Below are positions 27,400 to 35,363 of a stretch of 64,000 nt of DNA, in pieces. The stretch lies in NCBI RefSeq assembly GCF_052113205.1, contig NZ_JBFRCU010000007.1:77395-141394 (forward strand), written 5' to 3'. Numbering within the stretch: the stretch's first letter is position 1; each line of letters opens with the position of its first letter. The position numbers were made by a program, and so were the translations under genes. Source of the DNA: Inquilinus sp052113205. Lineage in GTDB: Bacteria; Pseudomonadota; Alphaproteobacteria; DSM-16000; Inquilinaceae. The notes beneath the pieces are model-generated. The model was not told the DNA's origin. It saw only the letters and a list, made by a program, of their open reading frames with translations, and ran no database searches.

Positions 27400-28575
27400 T
27401 CAGTTGCCGGTGTCGCGCGGGAAGACGTGACACCGGTCGGTGTCGACCTGGATGTAGACCCGGTCGCCCGGGACGGCCGCACGGCCTGCGGCGCCGCGCA
27501 TCTCGGTGGCACGGATCTCGGTCCCGTCGACCAGCCGGAGGTCGTGGACCAGGGTCGGCCCGAGCGGAACGGAGATGGTGAGGCGCGCCTCGATCGTTGC
27601 CGGCCCGGGGGCAGCAAGGAGGCGCACATCCTCCGGCCGGCAGGTGACGACCACCGGCGCACCGGCGATGAACTGGAGATCCCGCTTCAGCACGAGGGTA
27701 TCGCCCGTCGAAAGCCTGACCATTGCCTCATGGCCGCGAGAGGCTTCGACGATGCCCGGAAGCCGGCTTGCGTGGCCGATGAAGCTGTTCACGAAGAGAG
27801 TCTTCGGGTGGTCGTAGACGGTGGTCGGGCTGTCGATCTGCTCGACGCGGCCCCGATTCATCAGGACCAGCCGGGTCGCCAGGCTCTGCGCTTCCTCCTG
27901 GTCGTGGGTGACGATCAGCGTGGTGACGCCAAGCGATTTTTGCAGGCGCAGCATCTCGACCTGGAGATCGAAACGCAGCGCCCGGTCCAGCGCCCCGAAG
28001 GGTTCGTCGAGCAGCAGCAGCGACGGCCGGGCCGCAAGAGCGCGCGCGACAGCCACGCGCTGCTGCTGGCCGCCCGACAGCTCGCGCGGCAGGCGGCTGC
28101 CAAAGCCGTCGAGGCGGATCAGCGCAAGCAGTTCGGCGACCCTGGCGCGCCGCTCGGGCCGCGGCACGCGTTGGCAGGCCAGCGGATAGGCAATGTTCTC
28201 GGCGACCGTCAGGTGAGGAAACAGCGCATAGTTCTGAAAGACCATGCCGATGCCGCGCGCTCGGGCGGACAGAACCGTGAGATTCGTCGTTCCCAGCGAG
28301 ATGATGCCGCGGTTGGGCCGGATCAGGCCGGCGATCGCCCGAAGCACCGTGGACTTGCCGCAGCCGCTCGGGCCGAGCAGGGCCGCGATCTCGCCGGCGG
28401 GAACATCGAAGCTGACATCGTCGACCGCCGGCGCGGTTCCTCCATAGGAATGCGTGAGAGCGCGCACCGACAGGGCGCGAGCGCTCATCGGCGCGGCCGA
28501 CGCGATTCGTGCCGCTGTGGCGGTGCCGGGCCCGAATTCCGGAGTGGAGCGCGCGAGAGCAGGGTTCGTGTCCAT
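27400..28575 (-). CDS. PotA-like ABC transporter ATP-binding protein
   Basis: An ATPase of about 391 residues with Walker A GPSGCGKST, Q-loop FQNYALFPHLTV, signature LSGGQQQR, Walker B LLLLDEP and switch THDQEEA. A C-terminal TOBE-type region has VTCRPEDVRL. The start is uncertain: the frame opens at 28647, with ATGs at 28599, 28575 and 28488 and no clear ribosome site; 28575 is a compromise. It is the first gene of the leftward operon and divergent from the GntR regulator across an AT-rich gap. Confidence 0.88.
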   Translation of the reverse strand: MDTNPALARSTPEFGPGTATAARIASAAPMSARALSVRALTHSYGGTAPAVDDVSFDVPAGEIAALLGPSGCGKSTVLRAIAGLIRPNRGIISLGTTNLTVLSARARGIGMVFQNYALFPHLTVAENIAYPLACQRVPRPERRARVAELLALIRLDGFGSRLPRELSGGQQQRVAVARALAARPSLLLLDEPFGALDRALRFDLQVEMLRLQKSLGVTTLIVTHDQEEAQSLATRLVLMNRGRVEQIDSPTTVYDHPKTLFVNSFIGHASRLPGIVEASRGHEAMVRLSTGDTLVLKRDLQFIAGAPVVVTCRPEDVRLLAAPGPATIEARLTISVPLGPTLVHDLRLVDGTEIRATEMRGAAGRAAVPGDRVYIQVDTDRCHVFPRDTGN

Positions 28576-28666
28576 GCAGTTTATGGAAGCAAGCGCCATG
28601 CCAACCCGTGCAGATAATAAAAATCTTAACTTAACTAACTGAATCACATGGAAAATTCATTCGAAA

Positions 28667-28688
28667 AACAAAGTTACGAAACTTTGTT
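28667..28688. promoter_or_regulatory. Perfect inverted repeat between ABC operon and GntR gene
   Basis: AACAAAGTT-ACGA-AACTTTGTT has 9-bp perfect arms. It lies in an AT-rich island (about 28610-28735) in the divergent promoter region, a likely operator or promoter-associated site. The base composition differs sharply from the flanking genes. Confidence 0.5.
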
Positions 28689-28709
28689 CGACAAAATTTT
28701 CAAACTAAC

Positions 28710-28729
28710 ATGCGCAAGAAATAGCGCAT
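28710..28729. promoter_or_regulatory. Second inverted repeat in the same divergent region
   Basis: ATGCGC-AAGAAATA-GCGCAT has 6-bp perfect arms and an 8-bp AT-rich spacer, 50 bp upstream of the GntR GTG start. Together with the repeat at 28667 it makes this gap a candidate control region for both divergent units. Confidence 0.42.
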
Positions 28730-28779
28730 CCAAACGCGCCAATTGGTGTAAATGTGGGCAGCCGCATACGGAGATCGCA

Positions 28780-29535
28780 GTGCGAACCAGCGTAAAACGC
28801 CGCGCCAAACCGCTGACCCAAGCTCAGGAGGCGCGGTTCGACTCCGTGGACGCAACGGAGGACGTCAGCGACCGGATCTGTGCGACTCTGGCCGCGGCCA
28901 TCCGCGAAGGTGCGCTGAGGCCGGGATCCAAGATTCTGGAGGACGCGATCGCAGAGCACTTCGGGGTGAGCCGGACGGTCGTGCGCGGTGCGCTGGGCAT
29001 TCTCGAGCATGACCATCTGCTGGAGCGTAAGCGAAACCGTGGCTCGTTTGTCGCCGAGCCCTCCATCGACCAGGCCCAGGAGCTGTTCGAGGCCCGTAGA
29101 TCGATCGAACGCGTGATCCTCGAACTTGCGATCGGGCGCGCTTCGGCCGCCGACTGCGATCGGCTCAACGCCATCATCGAGCAGGAGCACGTCGTTCGTC
29201 AGGGCACGGACGAGAAGGCGAAGGCCGGCCTGTCCGGGCAATTCCATGTCGAGCTGGCGCGCATCAGCGGAAACGGGGTCCTGGCGGAGCTCCTGGAAAA
29301 GGTCGTGGCGCGGCTTTCGCTGGTGATGGCGCTCTATGAGGACGAGCGCCATGACGATTGCGGCACCGACCATCACAGAGCCATTCTTGCCGCCGTGCGA
29401 GACAAGGACCTCGATCGCGCGCAGCACCTGATGGCCGAGCACCTGTCGGACATCGAGGGGCGGGTCCGGCTGACCCAGGACCATGGTGACCGCCATACCT
29501 TCGAGTCGGTGCTGGCCAACTTCTCGACTCAATGA
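28780..29535 (+). CDS. GntR-family regulator (FadR/FCD type)
   Basis: A 251-residue regulator. The N-terminal winged HTH has LRPGSKILEDAIAEHFGVSR and the C-terminal FCD helical domain has FHVELARISGN and DHHRAILAAVRDKDLDRAQ, with conserved histidines that often bind a metal in this class. The GTG at 28780 is preferred because GGAG lies 7 nt upstream; the open frame back to 28648 passes through the AT-rich promoter island. It sits between the ABC/creatinase-like operon and ridA, and likely controls one or both. Confidence 0.88.
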   Translation: MRTSVKRRAKPLTQAQEARFDSVDATEDVSDRICATLAAAIREGALRPGSKILEDAIAEHFGVSRTVVRGALGILEHDHLLERKRNRGSFVAEPSIDQAQELFEARRSIERVILELAIGRASAADCDRLNAIIEQEHVVRQGTDEKAKAGLSGQFHVELARISGNGVLAELLEKVVARLSLVMALYEDERHDDCGTDHHRAILAAVRDKDLDRAQHLMAEHLSDIEGRVRLTQDHGDRHTFESVLANFSTQ

Positions 29536-29619
29536 CGGGAGCTGCCGAGGCGGCGCTCAGGGCCCGTGTATGCCAAGCGATTCACTCCATTCTAAAGAAA
29601 TATACATCGCGTATACGTA

Positions 29620-29648
29620 TTGACATACGCGGCGTATGTTCCGATATG
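29620..29648 (+). promoter_or_regulatory. Sigma-70-type promoter for the RidA gene
   Basis: TTGACA at 29620-29625, a 17-base spacer and GATATG at 29643-29648. A 17-bp palindrome (29623-29639) overlaps the -35 and fills most of the spacer, and a second copy lies around the expected start point. Binding there would block RNA polymerase. Confidence 0.6.
29623..29639. promoter_or_regulatory. Operator 1, 17-bp palindrome
   Basis: ACATACGCGGCGTATGT: 8-bp perfect arms around one central base. It matches operator 2 at 16 of 17 positions and lies inside the promoter spacer. The neighbouring GntR/FCD regulator is the most likely binder, by position. Confidence 0.65.
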
Positions 29649-29651
29649 GCG

Positions 29652-29668
29652 ACATACGGGGCGTATGT
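29652..29668. promoter_or_regulatory. Operator 2, 17-bp palindrome
   Basis: ACATACGGGGCGTATGT: 7-bp perfect arms around GGG. Its centre lies 29 bp from that of operator 1, near three helical turns, which would allow cooperative binding on one DNA face. Confidence 0.65.
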
Positions 29669-29762
29669 GAATGCTCGTCACGGTCAGCGGGCCTCAACCC
29701 TGAAGCCGGGCGATCGTCGCGCCGGCCGGGCGGTCCGGCGGTGTCTGCACAGGAGTCAAACG

Positions 29763-30161
29763 ATGGCCAAGCGCGATGCGATCTTCCCTGCCGGCCGGCA
29801 GGCGCTTTACGAGATCAACCGCTATTCGGCGGCGATCCGGTCGGGCGATCTGCTGTTCGTCTCGGGCCAGGTCGGCAGCCGCGAGGACGGGTCGCCCGAG
29901 CCGGACTTCGCCAAGCAGGTCCAGCTCGCCTTCGACAATCTCGCGGCCGTGCTGAAGGCCGCCGGCTGCACCTTCGAGGACGTCGTCGACGTCACCACCT
30001 TCCACACCGACCCGGCCGCGCAGTGGGAGACGATCAACCCGATCCGGCTGAAGGCGATCGGCGAGCCGCCCTATCCGAACTGGACCGCGGTCGGCGTGAA
30101 CTGGCTGGCGGGCTTCGATTTCGAGATCAAGGTCATCGCGCGCATTCCGCAGGCTGGCTGA
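29763..30161 (+). CDS. RidA-family (YjgF/YER057c) enamine/imine deaminase
   Basis: A 132-residue RidA-fold protein starting at ATG 29763 after AGGAG. The core has LLFVSGQVGSREDG, QVQLAFDNLAAVLKAAGCTF and VVDVTTFHTD. The arginine that binds the carboxylate in classical RidA (usually in CRVAVEV-like endings) is not obvious; the end reads FEIKVIARIPQ, so this may be one of the Rid subgroups tied to a specific catabolic pathway. Its promoter carries twin operators, and its neighbours include a creatinase-like enzyme and an amine-type transporter. Confidence 0.88.
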   Translation: MAKRDAIFPAGRQALYEINRYSAAIRSGDLLFVSGQVGSREDGSPEPDFAKQVQLAFDNLAAVLKAAGCTFEDVVDVTTFHTDPAAQWETINPIRLKAIGEPPYPNWTAVGVNWLAGFDFEIKVIARIPQAG

Positions 30162-30209
30162 GCCGGGATGATCTCGGGTCGGATCATGCCGGTGGGGTCG
30201 TAGCGGGCG

Positions 30210-30485
30210 TTGCCGCTCCTGCTTGCGGGAGCATGTCACAACGCCCATCCCTCGCCGTCATTGCGAGGAGGCGAAGCCGACGAAGCAATCCATCGTCCCG
30301 CATGAGCGGAGGCATGGATTGCTTCGCTGCGCTCGCAATGACGGTGTTGGGGATTCCGAAAAGGTCTCGCTTGCGGGAGTCCGGAGGTGCGGGGTGGCCC
30401 GGTGAGACCCTTGTCGAGGTCCGGCCCCGCCCTCACCCGGTCTCGCTGCGCGAGCCCGACCTCTCCCGCCAGGCGGGAGAGGCAA
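30210..30485. repeat. Palindromic repeat family A, copy 4, interrupted
   Basis: The left end TTGCCGCTCCTGCTTGCGGG and right end CGCCAGGCGGGAGAGGCAA belong to family A, but the element is 276 bp instead of about 133. An insert at 30232-30368 contains repeat family C. The 11-bp sequence GCTTGCGGGAG occurs on both sides of the insert, at 30221-30231 and 30369-30379, as a direct repeat. It fills most of the 602-bp gap between RidA and the next gene. Confidence 0.82.
30256..30343. repeat. Palindromic repeat family C nested in family A
   Basis: Starts CGTCATTGCGAGGAGGCG and ends GCGCTCGCAATGACGG, with inner arms GAAGCAATCCAT and ATGGATTGCTTC. Repeats with GTCATTGCGAG and GAAGCAATCC are common dispersed elements in Proteobacteria. 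Just right of it, at 30354-30370, lies TTCCGAAAAGGTCTCGC, a module also found as the outer arms of family B. Confidence 0.85.
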
Positions 30486-30588
30486 TACGAAGGCGCTTGG
30501 CAACTTGGTGATCTTCGGCCAGTGCGCGCCGGCGTGATCTGACCTGAAATGATCATGCTCTGATCCGGCCATCCTCGATCGACTCCAA

Positions 30589-30636
30589 GGGGCGCGTCGG
30601 TTCCGCACAGCCGGATCCGGCGCGCCCTTTTTATTT
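30589..30636 (+). terminator. Intrinsic terminator-like hairpin
   Basis: GGGGCGCG and CGCGCCC arms (30589-30596 and 30621-30627) are followed by TTTTTATTT. The inner sequence also pairs partly (CCGGATCCGG). It is the clearest rho-independent form in the window. It could end transcripts from ridA 430 bp upstream that read through the repeats. Confidence 0.65.
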
Positions 30637-30693
30637 GCCCGCCGACAAAGCGCTTGACGCCGCCGGCAAAGCTCGCTTTCTTGGACGGAAGAA

Positions 30694-30710
30694 ATTTCAG
30701 TCATTGAAAT
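30694..30710. promoter_or_regulatory. Candidate operator upstream of the polyol cluster
   Basis: ATTTCA-GTCAT-TGAAAT is a perfect 6+6 inverted repeat about 55 bp before the binding-protein start, in a short AT-rich stretch. The SorC regulator encoded within the cluster is the natural candidate binder; this is inferred from position. Confidence 0.5.
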
Positions 30711-30763
30711 ATACATCAACAACCGGTCGCGGATGCCGCTGCCGGAGCTAGGGAGGATGAGAG

Positions 30764-31789
30764 ATGACGACCTTGCGTACCCGGATCCTGGCGGGCGCCG
30801 CCCTGGCGGCCATGCTGTCCGCCGCCCCGGCCGGCGCGGCCGAGCCGTTCCGCTGCGCGCCGGGCGAGCTCTACGCCATGAACGTGATGGTCTCGGGCGT
30901 CGAGTACTGGTTCCCGGTCTATGAGATGTTCAAGCAGGCCGGCAAGCAGATGGGCTGCGAGACCATCTACACCGGCACGCCCGACTATGACGTCACCAAG
31001 CAGATCGCCAGCTTCGACCAGATCCTGGCGCGCCAGCCCAAGGGCATCCTGGTGCATCCGATGAACTCGGATCCGTTCATCGAGCCGATCAACCGCGCGA
31101 TCGAGCAGGGCACGGCGATCGTCACCTTCGCCGCGGATTCGCCGAACTCGAACCGCACCGCCTTCATCACCTCGAACAACGACCTCGAGGGCACGGGCGC
31201 GGCCGACGCCGTGGCCGAGGCGATGGGCGGCAAGGGCGAATACGGCGTGCTGGAGAATCCGGGCCAGGACAACCATGACCGCCGCGTCGCCGCCTTCATC
31301 GAGCGGATGGAGGAGAAGTGGCCGGACATGAAGCTGGTCGCCCGCGCCGCCTCGAACCAGGACCCGAACAAGGCGTACCAGGCCGTGCTGTCGATGGCCC
31401 AGGCCAACCCGAACCTCGGCGCGCTGTTCATGCCGGAGGCCAACTCGGCCCTCGGCGCCGCCCAGGCCAGCGTCGAGCTCGGCGGCAAGATCAAGGTCAT
31501 GACCGCCGACGTGAACGCCAAGATCCTCGACATGATCAAGGCCGGCCAGGTCTTCGGCTCGGTCAACCCGAACCAGGGCATGCAGGGCTATATGGGCTTC
31601 ATGGCGCTGTACCTCGCCGCCCATCCCGACCTGATCGACCCGATGAACGACGCCAAGGGCGCCGGCCGGAACCCGATGGTGATCCCGTTCATCGACAACG
31701 GCTACGCCGTGGTCACGGCCGCCAATGCCGATAACTTCTACTGGGACAAGTATCTGCAGCGCCGCGGCACCAAGGGCATCGACGAGTAA
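30764..31789 (+). CDS. Sugar/polyol ABC transporter substrate-binding protein (Peripla_BP_4)
   Basis: A 341-residue binding protein with signal peptide cleavage near AGAAEPF (about residue 26). The fold is the ribose-binding type: YDVTKQIASFDQILARQPKG, followed by HPMNSDPF and later NPNLGALFMPEANSALGA. The ATG at 30764 follows GGGAGG. It is the first gene of a rightward cluster of transporter, regulator and sugar enzymes. Ligand unknown; a sugar, polyol or AI-2-like compound is expected from the cluster. Confidence 0.92.
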   Translation: MTTLRTRILAGAALAAMLSAAPAGAAEPFRCAPGELYAMNVMVSGVEYWFPVYEMFKQAGKQMGCETIYTGTPDYDVTKQIASFDQILARQPKGILVHPMNSDPFIEPINRAIEQGTAIVTFAADSPNSNRTAFITSNNDLEGTGAADAVAEAMGGKGEYGVLENPGQDNHDRRVAAFIERMEEKWPDMKLVARAASNQDPNKAYQAVLSMAQANPNLGALFMPEANSALGAAQASVELGGKIKVMTADVNAKILDMIKAGQVFGSVNPNQGMQGYMGFMALYLAAHPDLIDPMNDAKGAGRNPMVIPFIDNGYAVVTAANADNFYWDKYLQRRGTKGIDE

Positions 31790-31860
31790 TCGCCGATCCG
31801 ACTGCCGGCCGGGACTCGTCCCGGCCGGCCTCCGCGACCCAGGAAGCCCTTCGAAATCCC

Positions 31861-33411
31861 ATGTCCCTGCTCTCCGTCCACGACATCGCCAAGAGCTTCG
31901 GCCCGGTCCGCGCGCTGTCCGGCGTGCGGTTCGAGCTGCAGGCCGGCGAGGTGCACGCCTTGATGGGCGAGAACGGCGCCGGCAAGTCGACGCTGATGAA
32001 CGTGCTGGGCGGCGTGCACCAGCCCGACCGCGGCACGGTCAGCCTGGACGGCAAGCCGGTGCGGATTCCCAGCCCGGCCGCGGCCCAGGCACTGGGAATC
32101 GGGCTGGTGCATCAGGAGATCGCGCTCTGCCCCGACGCCACCGTGGCCGAGAACATCTTCATGGCCGAGACCAATGGCCGGCGCGGCCTCAGGCGCAGCC
32201 TGTGGCTGGACACGCGCGACCTGAAGCGGCGGGCCGAGGCGGTGCTGGCCAGCCTGCATCCGGTGCCGGTCGACGTCCGCGCCGGCGAGCTGCCGATCGC
32301 CAGCCAGCAGATCGTCGAGATCGCCAAGGCCCTGACCCTGAACTGCCGGGTGCTGATCCTCGACGAGCCGACGGCGGCGCTGACCGAGGCGGAGGCCGAG
32401 GCGCTGTTCGCCATCATCCGCGGCCTTCAGGCCCGTGGCATCGGCATCATCTATATCAGCCATCGCATGGCCGAGATCTTCGCCATCGCCGACCGCATCA
32501 CCGTGTTCCGCGACGGCGCCTATGTCGAGACGCTGCAGACCGCGGCGACGACGCCGGAGCAGGTGGCGGCGAAGATGGTCGGCCGGCCGCTGCTGGACCT
32601 GTACCCGCCGCGCCGCGGCCCGGCCACAGGATCCCCGCTGCTCAAGGTCGAGGGCCTGTCCGACGGCGGCATCGTCCGCGATGTCGGCTTCGAGGTCCGG
32701 CCGGGCGAGATCGTCAGCCTCGGCGGGCTGATCGGCTCCGGCCGCACCGAGACGGTGCAGGCGATCTGCGGCCTCACCCGGCGCGCGTCCGGCCGGGTCA
32801 CCTGCGACGGCGCCGAGGTGCCGCCGGGGGACTATCCCGCCGCGATCCGGCAGGGGCTGGTCTATCTGAGCGAGGACCGCAAGGGCAACGGCGTCTTCCT
32901 CGACCTGTCGATCGCCCAGAACGTCTCGTCGCTGGACCTGCGGCTGGTGTCGGGCCCGGTCATGGTCAGCCGCCGGCGCGAGGCGGCGCTGGCCGAGACG
33001 ATGCGCCAGCGCCTGGGCATCCGCTGCGCCGGCGTGCACCAGCCGGTGGCGACGCTCAGCGGCGGCAACCAGCAGAAGGTGGCGCTGGCCCGGCTGCTGG
33101 CGGTCAATCCGCGCATCCTGTTCGTCGACGAGCCGACGCGCGGCGTCGACATCGGCGCCAAGGCGCAGATCTACGCCATCCTGCGCGAGCTCGCCGACCA
33201 GGGCGCCGGCATCGTCGCGATCTCGTCCGAGCTGCCGGAGCTGATCGGCATCAGCGACCGCATCCTGGTCCTGCATGAGGGCCGCCTGGCCGGCGAGCTC
33301 GGGCCGGGCGAGATGACCGAGGAGGCGATCATGCAGCTGGCCTCCGGCCTCGCTGTCCAGGAACGCGGACCCGGCGCGCCGCGCCGCGCCGCCATGGGAG
33401 ACATCAGATGA
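31861..33411 (+). CDS. Ribose-type sugar ABC transporter ATP-binding protein (two ATPase domains)
   Basis: A 516-residue RbsA/MglA-type ATPase. The first domain has Walker A GENGAGKST, Walker B VLILDEPTAAL and FIYISH-like switch IIYISHRMAEI. The second has the degenerate P-loop LIGSGRTET, the signature LSGGNQQK and ILFVDEPTRGVD. This asymmetric pair is normal for carbohydrate uptake transporters of the CUT2 class. The gene overlaps the permease start by 4 bp. Confidence 0.94.
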   Translation: MSLLSVHDIAKSFGPVRALSGVRFELQAGEVHALMGENGAGKSTLMNVLGGVHQPDRGTVSLDGKPVRIPSPAAAQALGIGLVHQEIALCPDATVAENIFMAETNGRRGLRRSLWLDTRDLKRRAEAVLASLHPVPVDVRAGELPIASQQIVEIAKALTLNCRVLILDEPTAALTEAEAEALFAIIRGLQARGIGIIYISHRMAEIFAIADRITVFRDGAYVETLQTAATTPEQVAAKMVGRPLLDLYPPRRGPATGSPLLKVEGLSDGGIVRDVGFEVRPGEIVSLGGLIGSGRTETVQAICGLTRRASGRVTCDGAEVPPGDYPAAIRQGLVYLSEDRKGNGVFLDLSIAQNVSSLDLRLVSGPVMVSRRREAALAETMRQRLGIRCAGVHQPVATLSGGNQQKVALARLLAVNPRILFVDEPTRGVDIGAKAQIYAILRELADQGAGIVAISSELPELIGISDRILVLHEGRLAGELGPGEMTEEAIMQLASGLAVQERGPGAPRRAAMGDIR

Positions 33412-34379
33412 GCATGGCCGACGTGACGCCGATGATGCGCGTCGTCCGGGTCCGCGAATTCGGCCTGCTGGCCATCATCGCCCTGCTGTTCGTGGCGATG
33501 AGCTTCGCCTCGCCCTATTTCCTGACCCTGTCGAACATGCGGGCGATCCTGCTGTCCTTCTCGATCGAGGGGATCGTGGTCATCGGCATGACCATCCTGC
33601 TGATCGTCGGCGGCATCGACCTGTCGGTGGGCTCGGTGGTCTGCCTGTCGATGGTGATCGGCGGCACGCTGTTCCTGGCCGGGCTGGACCCATGGTCGGC
33701 CAGCCTGATCGCGGTCGCGTGCTGCGGCGCCATCGGCTTCCTGATGGGGCTGTGCGTCACCCGCATCGGGCTGCATTTCTTCATCGTGTCGCTGGCCTTC
33801 ATGGTGATCACCCGCGGCCTCAGCCTGCTGCTGACCCAGGGCACGCCGCAGTCGCTGTTCTCGCTGCCGAAGGAGTTCAAGTTCGTCGGCCAGGGCAGCG
33901 TCGGCGGCCTGCCCTTCGTCATCCTGATCTTCCTGGTGCTGATCGCCGTGTTCGACGTGCTGCTGCGCAAATCGGTGCTGTTCCGGCGGGTCTACTACAC
34001 CGGCAGCAACGAGAAGGCGGCCCGCTTCTCCGGCATCGACACCAGGCGCACCAAGATCATCTGCGCCACTTTGTGCAGCACGCTGGCCGGCGTCGCCGGG
34101 GTGATCTACATGGCCCGGTTCGGCGCGGCCACCCCGCAATTCGGCGTCGGCATGGAGCTCAGCGTCATCGCCGCCGCGGTGATCGGCGGGGCCAGCCTGA
34201 ACGGCGGGTCCGGCACCATCGCCGGCGCGGTGCTGGGGGCGGCCCTGCTGTCGCTGGTCACGTCGTCGCTGATCCTGCTCAACGTGCCGGTGTACTGGCA
34301 GGACATCATCCGCGGCGCCATCCTGCTGGTGGCGGTGACGATCGATCACCTCCTCAACATGAACAAAGCCCGGGGCTGA
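33408..34379 (+). CDS. Ribose-type sugar ABC transporter permease
   Basis: A 323-residue CUT2-class permease (BPD_transp_2) with eight to ten hydrophobic segments. The family core is visible: GGIDLSVGSVVCLSMVIGG near residue 65 and the late loop GVGMELSVIAAAVIGGASLNG. Only one permease gene is present, so it presumably forms a homodimer. It starts within the ATPase stop codon and ends 3 bp before the SorC regulator. Confidence 0.94.
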   Translation: MSMADVTPMMRVVRVREFGLLAIIALLFVAMSFASPYFLTLSNMRAILLSFSIEGIVVIGMTILLIVGGIDLSVGSVVCLSMVIGGTLFLAGLDPWSASLIAVACCGAIGFLMGLCVTRIGLHFFIVSLAFMVITRGLSLLLTQGTPQSLFSLPKEFKFVGQGSVGGLPFVILIFLVLIAVFDVLLRKSVLFRRVYYTGSNEKAARFSGIDTRRTKIICATLCSTLAGVAGVIYMARFGAATPQFGVGMELSVIAAAVIGGASLNGGSGTIAGAVLGAALLSLVTSSLILLNVPVYWQDIIRGAILLVAVTIDHLLNMNKARG

Positions 34380-34382
34380 CCG

Positions 34383-35363
34383 ATGCCGCGCCCGCTCTAC
34401 AGCGAATCCGAACGACTGCGAAACATCCACCGCGTCCTGGTGATGTTCTACCAGGAGCACCGCTCCCAGGCCGACATCGCGGCGGAGATCGGCATCTCGC
34501 CGGCCAGCGTCAACCGCATGATCCGCGAGGGGCATGAGCGCGGGCTGGTCGACATCCGCATCCGCTCGCCCTTCGATGCGGAGGAGGGGCTGTCGTCGAC
34601 GCTGAAGCGCCTGGGCGGCCTCGATTCGGCGGTGGCGGTGGCCGCGGTCTCGACCGACCCGGCGATCGTGCTGAAATCGGCGGCCGAGGCGGCGGCGACG
34701 ACGCTGCTGGAAGGCCTGGCCGACGGCATGACCATCGCCGTCTCCGGCGGCGTCGCCCTCTGCGCCACGATCGAGGCGCTGGCCCCGCCGCGGGCCTATG
34801 ACGTCCGCGTCGTGCCGGCCACCGGCGGCGTCCAGGGCAAGTTCCGCACCGACGTCAACCACGTCGCCGTCGCTTTGGCCGAGAAGCTGGGCGGCAAGGC
34901 CTACCAGCTGCACGCCCCGATCTTCGCGGCGAACGAGGCGGAGCGGGCGGCGCTGCTGTCGGTGTCGACCATCCGCAGCGTGCTCGACATGGCCCGGTCC
35001 GCCGACGTCGCCCTGTTCGGCATCGGCTCGGTGCGCGACGAGCACGCCACCTACCTGACCCTGTCGGACACCGCCGACCGCGGCGCGATCGAGCGCGTCG
35101 GGGCCGAGGCGGAGCTGCTGGCCCATCTGCTCGATCGCGACGGCCGGCCCTGCGACCACCCGTCGAACCGCCGGCTGGTGGCGCTGACGCTGGACGAGCT
35201 GGCGGGGATCCCGCGGCGGATCGCGGTCGCCTCGGGCGAGCGCAAGGTCGGGGCCATCGCCGCGGTGCTGCGCGGCGGCGCGCTGGGCCATTTGATCACG
35301 GATGACCGGACGGCGCGCGCCGTCGTCGAAAAGCTGGAGGGCAAGGATGCAGATGCAGCGTGA
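34383..35363 (+). CDS. SorC/DeoR-type sugar-binding transcriptional regulator
   Basis: A 326-residue SorC-family regulator like LsrR and EryD. The N-terminal HTH is SQADIAAEIGISPASVNRMI. The rest is the NagB-like sugar-phosphate-binding domain, with AVSGGVALCATIEAL and FGIGSVRDEHATYL. Members bind a phosphorylated sugar and release DNA. It is co-transcribed after the transporter and overlaps the aldo-keto reductase by 17 bp, so the cluster is probably self-regulated through the palindrome at 30694. Confidence 0.9.
   Translation: MPRPLYSESERLRNIHRVLVMFYQEHRSQADIAAEIGISPASVNRMIREGHERGLVDIRIRSPFDAEEGLSSTLKRLGGLDSAVAVAAVSTDPAIVLKSAAEAAATTLLEGLADGMTIAVSGGVALCATIEALAPPRAYDVRVVPATGGVQGKFRTDVNHVAVALAEKLGGKAYQLHAPIFAANEAERAALLSVSTIRSVLDMARSADVALFGIGSVRDEHATYLTLSDTADRGAIERVGAEAELLAHLLDRDGRPCDHPSNRRLVALTLDELAGIPRRIAVASGERKVGAIAAVLRGGALGHLITDDRTARAVVEKLEGKDADAA

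Noticed and set aside
30221..30379. An insertion sequence with a transposase
   Set aside because: The insert is only about 137 bp and has no coding capacity.
30589..30636. A tRNA-like or structured RNA gene
   Set aside because: The only structure is a hairpin plus T-run; no anticodon or T arm can be drawn.
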